DNA of 64,000 bases from Gammaproteobacteria bacterium. GTDB lineage: Bacteria > Pseudomonadota > Gammaproteobacteria > CAJXQU01. Both the position numbers and the translations under genes were made by a program. This document shows positions 56,971 through 64,000 of this stretch, one piece after another; position 1 is the stretch's first letter; every line of letters starts with the position of its first letter. The notes beneath the pieces were generated by a model, which saw only the letters and a list, made by a program, of their open reading frames with translations, did no database searches and was not told the origin of the DNA. Location: the NCBI GenBank assembly GCA_026984775.1, contig JALSRM010000029.1, positions 1 through 64,000 on the forward strand. The letters run 5' to 3'.

Positions 56971-59346
56971 TTAAAAAACATCATGCTTTTTCCTATCGAT
57001 AAAAGTAAGAATAAGGATAAGGATGAGCGAGAAAAGGCTGATGAAGAAACCCTTCCATATCCAGGGAGGTGAAAAATTAAGCTCAATCTCGTGTTTACCT
57101 TTCTCCAGTGATATCCCAATAAACCCAAGGTTAACCTTTTCAGGTTCAACATCTTTCCCATCTACCTTAATCTGCCAACCTGGATCAAAAGGAATAGAGA
57201 AAAAAAGCAGTCCTTTTCTGGCAAGTTCGATTTTACCTATAATATGGTCGTCTTTGAAAAAATTTATCTTCATTGCAGTCATGTTACCCTTGGGTTTGCA
57301 ATTCCCTGGCGATAAATCATATGAAACCTCTGAGAACCCTTGAAGGCTATCTTCAATCATTTGTGGATTGGGAATAAAACCCTTGAGCAACAGGCAATCT
57401 CTTGATTTGGCATTTTGAAGGGAGAAAAATTTATCGCGATCAATATAATTCGAATATACAAACCCAAAGGGAAGTGAAGTCAAGCGCTCAAAAATATAAA
57501 TATCGTTGATTCTCTTGACCAGTCGTACATTCTTCGGTTTCACCAGCGGATCCTTCGTCAAATAGTATTTCACACTCAACAGATCAGCGAGATACGGCCT
57601 TTGCAGTGAGGTCCATCCAAGAACAGTGATCGGGTTAGCCCCTTTAATTCGAGGAATATCCAGTTTCTCGACAAGCTCAAGATACGATGGATTATTCAGA
57701 GAATTATATGTATCAAGTCCATAATAACCTTGAACGACTGAATCATTCATACTTAGAATCCACCGGTTCTTTTCCACCCTGAAAAATGAATTGTCTACCT
57801 TCTTGAGAAAAGTAATAGCTGTCTTTGTATCGTCAAAAAGATAAACCCCATAATTCAGTTCTCCATTCCTATCATTCTCGAAACCTTTTATAAGAGTACT
57901 CCTTGTATTGTTTCCAAGAGTATCCCTATGTTCATAAACCAGTTCGAAAGAAATAGCTGAAATAATTATCACAAATGAAATCTGTCTGACCACCCCCCCA
58001 CGAATAATAAGATACAGGCCTACAATATAGATAAGTACGAAAATAGAAACCTGCTTTAATTGATAAAGGTTATATTTGTAAATTTCTTCATGCGTATGAT
58101 AAGTGGTAATGAATGCTACACTTAGAACAATAAACCCTGCAGAAAGAATTAAAAGTTTATAGTGGACCGCTCTTTTTTCAATTATCGTCTTTAAAAGAAA
58201 GGCCAGAAGGATCAGTTCGCAAAAGATAACAAGATATCCCCAGCGATAAGATGCATATTGAAACCCATTCATGGCTCTTGCAAACCATGGAAATATCAAA
58301 AACAAAAGTATGATCAAACAGCCCGTTGCTAACAGAAGTTTCTTTCTTTTATCTAGTGAATAAATTGCTTGAGGTATCAACAGGATCGAAAGAATGCTTG
58401 TATATAACTGCAATGACTCATAGTAATTAAGGAACCCGATATATTGAGAACCGACCCCCTCAAGATTGTTTGAAAACAATCGGGCAATAAGAGAAAAATA
58501 ATAGGCCTTTGTATTTAGGATAGGAGTGACGTCAAAAATTGCCTGAATACCCGCCTTTGATATCCTCGGATTGGATTGTAAAAGGTAGTACTCGGGCATA
58601 ATAAATACAGCAGAAAGCCCAATACCTAACAGAGATATAACTGCAAGCCTTCCAGTATTCAGCACGTTTTTCTTTAAACGTATATTCGGATCAAACCAAC
58701 ATCTCAACAAATAATAAATAACAAAGAAAATAACTATTTGATAAAAGAAATAGATATTTAAAGAAACCAGAGAAATTGAAAATAAAAGAAGCCCCCACTT
58801 TCTCTCCTGAAGAAATCTTTCCAGAGCATATATAACCAGGGGAAGGAATACGACTCCTGAACTGAAGTAATAGTGCTGCCCCCATAACATGATATACCCA
58901 TTGAAAGCATATAGGAGTGAACACATAATTGCAGGGATTACCCCTACTTTCATGTAGGTAAAATAGAGGTATGAAAAATACCCAGCCAAGGCAATTTTCA
59001 AAATAAAGACATAAGTTAGGGCAACTGATAACTTATCGACCCCAAAGAGAAGATAAAATGGAAAGAAAGGCTCATACAGAAGAGGAAAAAGGGAGAGAAC
59101 ACTGGTCCCGATGCCCATTTTGAAAGACCAGAACGAAAACTCACCTTGCCTGATCTGATCAATAAGAAAATAATAATAACGATAATAGGAATAAAAGGTA
59201 TCGCTGCCAATATCCCTGTAAATAAGCAACTGCTTTCCAAAAATAAAATCTCTGAATAAAAAAAGGCTCGTGACGATTATCAGAAAAAAAAGTATCAGGA
59301 GGCCTTTTCGTTCTGAAAGATCCTCTAATCTAAAATCGATTTTCAT
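56971..59346 (-). CDS. YfhO-like large membrane protein
   Basis: The 791-residue protein has about 12-14 transmembrane helices, GSDTFYSYYRYYYFL near the N-terminus and a large soluble region before the last helix, ending with FFSIPFDPGWQIKVDGKDVEPEKVNLGFIGISLEKGKHEI. This fits YfhO/GT-C-like membrane proteins; Gram-positive YfhO helps glycosylate lipoteichoic acid. A role in attaching sugars to a surface glycan is inferred. It is the last gene of a four-gene operon and overlaps its neighbour by 4 bases. Composition is strongly AT-rich. Confidence 0.82.
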   Translation of the reverse strand: MKIDFRLEDLSERKGLLILFFLIIVTSLFLFRDFIFGKQLLIYRDIGSDTFYSYYRYYYFLIDQIRQGEFSFWSFKMGIGTSVLSLFPLLYEPFFPFYLLFGVDKLSVALTYVFILKIALAGYFSYLYFTYMKVGVIPAIMCSLLYAFNGYIMLWGQHYYFSSGVVFLPLVIYALERFLQERKWGLLLFSISLVSLNIYFFYQIVIFFVIYYLLRCWFDPNIRLKKNVLNTGRLAVISLLGIGLSAVFIMPEYYLLQSNPRISKAGIQAIFDVTPILNTKAYYFSLIARLFSNNLEGVGSQYIGFLNYYESLQLYTSILSILLIPQAIYSLDKRKKLLLATGCLIILLFLIFPWFARAMNGFQYASYRWGYLVIFCELILLAFLLKTIIEKRAVHYKLLILSAGFIVLSVAFITTYHTHEEIYKYNLYQLKQVSIFVLIYIVGLYLIIRGGVVRQISFVIIISAISFELVYEHRDTLGNNTRSTLIKGFENDRNGELNYGVYLFDDTKTAITFLKKVDNSFFRVEKNRWILSMNDSVVQGYYGLDTYNSLNNPSYLELVEKLDIPRIKGANPITVLGWTSLQRPYLADLLSVKYYLTKDPLVKPKNVRLVKRINDIYIFERLTSLPFGFVYSNYIDRDKFFSLQNAKSRDCLLLKGFIPNPQMIEDSLQGFSEVSYDLSPGNCKPKGNMTAMKINFFKDDHIIGKIELARKGLLFFSIPFDPGWQIKVDGKDVEPEKVNLGFIGISLEKGKHEIELNFSPPWIWKGFFISLFSLILILILTFIDRKKHDVF

Positions 59347-60569
59347 TTAAGGAATTTACTAATACCCCATTCAGTGGTTGAAACGATCCTTGAGGCGATT
59401 TTTTTTAAGAGCCCCGACAATCTGGTTGTTTTATCGATATACCATAGCAAAGCTGATTTGGTCTCTCCTAACCAGACTTTGAATGGCTTGAGGTGTATAT
59501 CCTCAGGTACAGTTGTTTCACTTCTATGGTTCTTCAGCCAATCATAAAAACTGATGGCATGATTTTTTCCATGCCGTGTGGTAGAAAATGGGTGATCGAA
59601 CTCTTCCTGCAGTCCTTGATCGGTCCTGAATAAGACACGATCCTGATATTCAACTTTCTCACCATTATCATAATATCCATAAAACCACGGGTGCTTGCTG
59701 ACTGTTTGTTGTCCTTCATCATCACAAACTTTCTTGTACCACTCATCAAGTTCCCAGGCTGTTGGCATATCCTGTGCGTACTTCTCCAGCATCATCACAC
59801 TGGCACCATTGTCCACACCTGAAAAATGGTGAAAACACATGGGTTCTCCATCCACCAAGATTCCAGACTCCATAGAGCCGCTCAGATATCGGGTCGAATA
59901 ATTCCAAGTTGCGACATTATAGACTGGATCTCTGACGATCTTGTAGTTGTCGAAAAATGCCGGAACGAAATCCATCCAACGTTGATCGGTAAAAATTCCA
60001 AAGGGTATGTTGTCATGACAAAAGTGCTTCAGACGATGAGACCACCAGTCGACAAGCCGGTTACCCTCGTCATCATTTCTTATGCCAAGAAAGCCTAGGT
60101 TATAAATTCCATGACGCATACATGAGGTTTCGTTATCGATAATTGCCTGCAAATCATCATCTTCTTTGCACACATGTGGTGTCAGAAGAATACTATGACG
60201 ATCCAGCAGATCAACCAAACCCGTCAGCTTTGAAAAAATCACCACATCGGGATCAAAGTAAAACAACTTATCACTCTTATATTTCTCGATAAGATACCGA
60301 AAACAGTAAGGCTTGACCGCTGTACACAATTCTACGACAGAATGGTGAAACACCCATTTTTCATCAAGACCAAGATCATCAATCGTTATAATCGTATCGA
60401 ATGGCTCTTCCTCAATATCCAACCAATCAGGAATTTCGTCAGAAAGCATCAGATGCATCCTAACTTCTGGTTCATACCGTTTAAGACTCTTCGCCAGGAC
60501 TCTTGCCTTGGCCAGATAATTAATATTCGCACTGGTAAATGCATCAATCATTCTTTCTATCTCTGCCAT
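59343..60569 (-). CDS. Glycosyltransferase-like protein with DxD motif
   Basis: The 408-residue protein starts MIDAFTSANINYLAKARVLAKSLKRYEP, the pattern of GT-A enzymes acting on nucleotide sugars, and has a DxD-type motif in KLFYFDPDVVIF and GIYNLGFLGIRN further on. It resembles GT8-like proteins of surface-glycan clusters but no precise family can be named. ATG 60569 overlaps the upstream gene by 13 bases; ATG 60551 is a later start preceded by an AGAAAG stretch. Confidence 0.8.
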   Translation of the reverse strand: MAEIERMIDAFTSANINYLAKARVLAKSLKRYEPEVRMHLMLSDEIPDWLDIEEEPFDTIITIDDLGLDEKWVFHHSVVELCTAVKPYCFRYLIEKYKSDKLFYFDPDVVIFSKLTGLVDLLDRHSILLTPHVCKEDDDLQAIIDNETSCMRHGIYNLGFLGIRNDDEGNRLVDWWSHRLKHFCHDNIPFGIFTDQRWMDFVPAFFDNYKIVRDPVYNVATWNYSTRYLSGSMESGILVDGEPMCFHHFSGVDNGASVMMLEKYAQDMPTAWELDEWYKKVCDDEGQQTVSKHPWFYGYYDNGEKVEYQDRVLFRTDQGLQEEFDHPFSTTRHGKNHAISFYDWLKNHRSETTVPEDIHLKPFKVWLGETKSALLWYIDKTTRLSGLLKKIASRIVSTTEWGISKFLK

Positions 60570-61594
60570 AGTCGTTTGATTAAACTCAGTCTCATAGAAT
60601 GCTTGAGTTTATGCTCTGTTCTGAGAAGGAACCAGAGAAACCGGTTTTCCAGAATAATCTGATTTGAAAGCTCTATTGCTTTTAAAACACTTGAAGAGAT
60701 CCCTTCTTTAGCTAAATCAATACCGTTTTCATCACAATAATTTCTGTAGGTCTCTGATTGTTCGATCATCCTGTTGGAATACCACCTACCAGCCTGGGAC
60801 GCAATAACTGATGGTCGCATAATCTCATCGATTATCTCCTTCAATAACTTCTTGTCCAGGATCGTTTTAATCTCTTCTTGTTTACTTCTTGCAAGTGCAT
60901 AGAATTGGTCAAGCTCCTGATCTCTTTTGAGGATATCAGCCACTTCATAAGGAGTCCTATATAAACTGGTGATCCTATTTACAAATAGGAAATCATCCTG
61001 ACTTGCATAGCTTACCCATAAATGCCAATCCTCTAGTTTTTCCAATTCACGATCGAAACCTCCATATTTTTTAAACAGCTTCTTCCGGAAAAGAACACAT
61101 TGAATTGCCAGATAATTATTGACAAACAAGGCTCCACGACTGAACTCTCGTTGAAAAGACCGCTTTTTGGTCCCTTCTTTAACTTCGAAAGGTGTATAGC
61201 TGATTATCTTGCTGGGTTGTTCCTCAGCCAGAGAGTAAGCTGCTGCCACTTCTCTTTTCTCATTAAGCGCTCCAGCCAGCATTTCTATATGCTCTGGATA
61301 GAAAAGATCATCATCATCCAAGAAACAGAGATACTCCCCTTTTGCCTTGGCCAGCCCAAGATTACCCGCCATACATCGATCAGCACCATCGAGTTGATAA
61401 TATGAGATGCTCCTTGTCTCATCCTGACGAAAATTTTCCAATAGCCACGACTCCAATACATTGGAGCCATTCTCGACAAGGACAATTTCTATATTCTTCC
61501 ATGTCTGCCCCATTATGGAATCGATCGCATTCTGCAGACATCCTTGGCGGGCAGCATTAGTCCGTATAATGACACTTACTAAGGGGAGGCTCAT
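60557..61594 (-). CDS. Glycosyltransferase family 2
   Basis: The 345-residue protein has the GT2 core: VSVIIRTNAARQGCLQNAIDSIMGQTWKNIEIVLVENGS at the N-terminus and YLCFLDDDDLFYPEHIE with the metal-binding Asp cluster, then LEDWHLWVSY. The helical C-terminal part (about 215-345) is not recognised. It inverts the anomeric configuration of its donor sugar; the acceptor is unknown. It overlaps the sulfotransferase gene by 4 bases. Confidence 0.9.
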   Translation of the reverse strand: MSLPLVSVIIRTNAARQGCLQNAIDSIMGQTWKNIEIVLVENGSNVLESWLLENFRQDETRSISYYQLDGADRCMAGNLGLAKAKGEYLCFLDDDDLFYPEHIEMLAGALNEKREVAAAYSLAEEQPSKIISYTPFEVKEGTKKRSFQREFSRGALFVNNYLAIQCVLFRKKLFKKYGGFDRELEKLEDWHLWVSYASQDDFLFVNRITSLYRTPYEVADILKRDQELDQFYALARSKQEEIKTILDKKLLKEIIDEIMRPSVIASQAGRWYSNRMIEQSETYRNYCDENGIDLAKEGISSSVLKAIELSNQIILENRFLWFLLRTEHKLKHSMRLSLIKRLWQR

Positions 61595-62763
61595 TTTCTA
61601 AGGCGATGAATGAACCCAATCAGGCCAGAATTTAATTGTCGAGCCAATGCCTCACATTGGTTTGCAAGTGCCTCTCGCTGTTCAACCAGCAAGTGGTTTT
61701 CCTCCTGTAGCTGTTTATTCAGGCTGGCAAAATCTTCCCGTTGTTCCACCAGCAAATGGTTTTCTTCCTGCAGCTGTTTATTCAGGCTGGCAAAATCTTC
61801 TCGTTGTTCCACCAGCAAATGGTTTTCTCCCTGCAACTTTGTCAGTATTTCATGCTGGTTGAGGTATAGAGATTGAAGGGCTCGATACGCTTCATCAACA
61901 AGATTTGCAATGGGTTTACTCTTTCTCCTGACTGCATCCACTCTTTTGACAAGTGAGTCGCTATCTGGATTTTCTGAGGCTGCTTCGGTCAACGTATCGT
62001 ACAAATCAAGCGTACATCCCCATTCATCCGTATGGTTCGCTATCAATTCAGCAGCGCGATTATGCCATAAACCGTCTGTAATCAATTCTTGCATTTCAGA
62101 CATGACCTCTACAGAATCAGGTGATAACGGCCATTCTATATTCAGATCTTGTCCCACTCTCTTGATTTCAGTACGCCAATCCTGATTCAATGCTTCATAT
62201 GTTAACCAGGAACGATCGAAGCTCTTACTATATTCCTCTGCTTCCAAGGTGTGACGAAGCCATAGAAAAAGGGAATAGCCCCATGATAGGTCGCTGTCCC
62301 GTTTTGTCAGAGAGGCTGCTACTTCAAAAGGATGGCGAGAGAGCAATATGAATTTTGGTCTGACACCCAATTCCGCAAAAATAGAATGCCATAGGGGCAA
62401 AAGCCGACAAACTCGGGGGTCCTTGAAGCCCCACAGACCTTTGCCGAAAAATTCTGTAGTTATAATTTTCAAGAGTTCAGATCTGAAAGGAGCAATCTGT
62501 TCATAATCCACCCATCCATCAGGCAGAGCTGCGATCTGACTCCAATGACTGCCCAGGACTCTATAGATTTCATCATGTATGGCAACGATACCCTCATGTT
62601 CCCAAAACCCTTTCGCATTTACGTCTTCCTGTGCGGGCATCAAATTTTGATCTTCACCCATAAAGATACCTAGATTGTATAACGCTCCTGCCAACAGAGA
62701 AGTTCCACTGCGATGCATGCCCAGAACTATTATGGGTGTCTCGTTGTCTTTAAATGTGCTCAT
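61591..62763 (-). CDS. Sulfotransferase-family protein with tandem-repeat coiled coil
   Basis: The 390-residue protein has an N-terminal sulfotransferase fold: VLGMHRSGTSLLAGAL matches the 5'-phosphosulfate loop and FILLSRHPFEVAAS the 3'-phosphate site with its Arg and Ser. From about residue 300 comes a coiled coil built of a 21-residue repeat (ENHLLVEQREDFASLNKQ). If it binds PAPS it would sulfate a glycan made by the following glycosyltransferases. It is the first gene of a four-gene overlapping operon. Confidence 0.87.
   Translation of the reverse strand: MSTFKDNETPIIVLGMHRSGTSLLAGALYNLGIFMGEDQNLMPAQEDVNAKGFWEHEGIVAIHDEIYRVLGSHWSQIAALPDGWVDYEQIAPFRSELLKIITTEFFGKGLWGFKDPRVCRLLPLWHSIFAELGVRPKFILLSRHPFEVAASLTKRDSDLSWGYSLFLWLRHTLEAEEYSKSFDRSWLTYEALNQDWRTEIKRVGQDLNIEWPLSPDSVEVMSEMQELITDGLWHNRAAELIANHTDEWGCTLDLYDTLTEAASENPDSDSLVKRVDAVRRKSKPIANLVDEAYRALQSLYLNQHEILTKLQGENHLLVEQREDFASLNKQLQEENHLLVEQREDFASLNKQLQEENHLLVEQREALANQCEALARQLNSGLIGFIHRLRK
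61678..61837 (-). repeat. 63-bp tandem repeat coding for coiled coil, about 2.5 copies
   Basis: The segment starting TTCMACCAGC recurs at 61681, 61744 and 61807, an exact 63-base period. The second copy is nearly identical to the third; the first is more diverged. It encodes a 21-residue unit with three heptads, so the reading frame and the coiled-coil register survive copy-number change. Confidence 0.92.
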
Positions 62764-63010
62764 CCTGTCAATTACTCCTGTAGATATTCGACCTTACGGA
62801 GTATGCATGGCAATAACTTTGCATATGGAGTATCGATTACAGATTGAATAGCAGGGTAAATTTGGAAAAAACGGGATTATACAGGGCTTTTTAAGAAACA
62901 ACAGGTTACCGCTTCAGGGAGGTAGAACATAGCTCCAGGTAAAACGGGCTGTTCTTTTAATCATTTACCTGTAAAATCAATATGTTTCACAAAATTTATT
63001 ATCCGATTTG

Positions 63011-64000
63011 ATGTATAATTATCAGGCTGTGACCAACAACTCTGGCCCATCTTCTCCAAACTGGGAATCACTGGTCGATGTTCTGCTTTCTTCAGGTATT
63101 CTGAAAGAGGACGATTTTCTTCGCATTAAGGCCATCGCAGACCAAAAAGGGGAAAAATTGACCGATCTTTTGATTTCTTCTGGATTGGTGCCTGCAGGTG
63201 CAATTACCTCGAGCTGGTCCGAAATCACTGGATTGCCCATCGCAAGCATGGACCAAATTCCGGACTTTCCGCTGTGTGTAGAGGATCTGAGTGCCAACTT
63301 TCTCAAGCAGCATACTGTAATCCCTGTTGCCGAAGACAGCGAGTCGGTGACCTTGGCTGTCGCTGATCCGAGTGATCAGTATATGCTTCAAGCCCTGGAT
63401 CTGGCTATTGAAAAGAAAATCTCCCTGATGCTCTCAACTCCTGACCAGATAACAAATGCGATAGACAGGATCTATATCAACCAGTCTTCTGTCTCCGAAA
63501 TTTCGAATGAAATCATCGAAGCGAGTGATCAGGAGCAGGATGATATTGAACGCCTTAAAGATCTCGCCAGTGAGGCACCTGTTGTCAGGTTGGTGAATCT
63601 GCTGATAAACCGTGCTGTCGAACTACGTGCTTCTGACATTCATATCGAACCCTTCCGGGACATTCTGAAAGTCCGTTACCGCATTGATGGTGTACTCCAG
63701 GAAGTCGAATCACCTCCGGCACGCTCCACTGCTGCCGTCATTTCCCGTGTAAAGATCATGGCCAAGATGAATATCGCTGAAAGGAGACGCCCTCAGGATG
63801 GCCGGATCCAGTTACGTGTACATGGTCGTGAAATTGATCTGCGTGTCTCAACCATTCCTTCCCTCTATGGGGAAAGTGTTGTATTGCGAATCCTGGACAA
63901 GGAACAGACTTCTCTGGATTTAAAAACACTTGGTTTCGATGATGATGTTCATGATCAGTTTCTTCAAACGATTGCCCTGCCACACGGCATTCTGCTTGTT
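63011..64000 (+). CDS. GspE-type secretion ATPase, truncated at the window edge
   Basis: 330 residues are visible. An N-terminal domain (about 15-160) of the MshEN/T2SSE-N type is followed by the N1E domain: APVVRLVNLLINRAVELRASDIHIEPF, RYRIDGVLQEV, AERRRPQDGRIQLRVHGREIDLRVSTIPS and GESVVLRILDK. The window ends at LPHGILLV, just before the Walker A motif. The wording fits type II secretion GspE better than type IV pilus PilB. ATG 63011 overlaps a TATAAT at 63014-63019, so GTG 63029 may be the true start. Confidence 0.88.
   Translation, partial: MYNYQAVTNNSGPSSPNWESLVDVLLSSGILKEDDFLRIKAIADQKGEKLTDLLISSGLVPAGAITSSWSEITGLPIASMDQIPDFPLCVEDLSANFLKQHTVIPVAEDSESVTLAVADPSDQYMLQALDLAIEKKISLMLSTPDQITNAIDRIYINQSSVSEISNEIIEASDQEQDDIERLKDLASEAPVVRLVNLLINRAVELRASDIHIEPFRDILKVRYRIDGVLQEVESPPARSTAAVISRVKIMAKMNIAERRRPQDGRIQLRVHGREIDLRVSTIPSLYGESVVLRILDKEQTSLDLKTLGFDDDVHDQFLQTIALPHGILLV
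63014..63019 (+). promoter_or_regulatory. Candidate -10 element of the gspE-like gene
   Basis: TATAAT is perfect, but the nearest -35-like TTCACA (62986-62991) is 22 bases away, which is too far. If used, RNA would begin near 63026, three bases before GTG 63029. Confidence 0.3.

Overview
The window looks like the chromosome of a gammaproteobacterium. The evidence is gene order and protein family membership: thrS-infC-rpmI-rplT-pheS-pheT-ihfA-merR, then tRNA-Pro; tpiA-secG-tRNA-Leu-nuoABCDEFGHIJKLMN; a GlrR-type NtrC regulator; and HslR beside a ThiI that carries a C-terminal rhodanese domain. A fused SoxYZ-like carrier, an OFA-family transporter, formate dehydrogenase maturation factors and XrtA-type exopolysaccharide genes would suit a marine or sulfur-cycling Chromatiales-like lineage. 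The species cannot be named from sequence alone. I saw no insertion sequence, prophage or CRISPR array.

Layout. 0.1-2.5 kb holds hslR, a DUF523/TudS-type desulfidase-like gene and thiI. 2.8-4.3 kb holds a hemerythrin-like protein with altered metal ligands and an unknown exported protein that follows nuoN. 4.3-18.6 kb is a complete 14-gene complex I operon on the minus strand, preceded by tpiA, secG and tRNA-Leu (18.7-20 kb). 20.1-25 kb holds a BON/OmpA-domain protein with a DUF4332-like partner, an isolated SoxYZ-like carrier and an OFA transporter. 25-27.2 kb holds moaA and fdhD on the plus strand and a small exported protein.

27.4-40.8 kb is a surface polysaccharide locus: flippase, a GINT1-like two-domain protein, polysaccharide deacetylase, two GT4 glycosyltransferases, O-antigen ligase/polymerase, then the XrtA-associated ATPase, tyrosine autokinase, chain-length determinant and initiating sugar-phosphate transferase. 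No exosortase, PEP-CTERM protein or Wza-type export protein is encoded there. 41.2-45.7 kb encodes what looks like a complete phosphorelay: CHASE-like hybrid kinase with two receiver domains, a free Hpt protein and a sigma-54-dependent GlrR-family regulator. It lies between the polysaccharide genes and glmS (45.8-47.6 kb), so precursor supply, regulation and export appear grouped.

47.8-55.4 kb is the translation block with tRNA-Pro and tRNA-Val at its ends; infC almost certainly starts at the rare codon AUC. 55.6-56.8 kb is a prpF-family isomerase with no pathway neighbours. 57-62.8 kb is a tightly overlapping four-gene operon (sulfotransferase with a tandem-repeat coiled coil, GT2, a second glycosyltransferase, YfhO-like membrane protein), probably a second surface-glycan unit. 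The window ends inside a GspE-type secretion ATPase, cut just before its Walker A motif.
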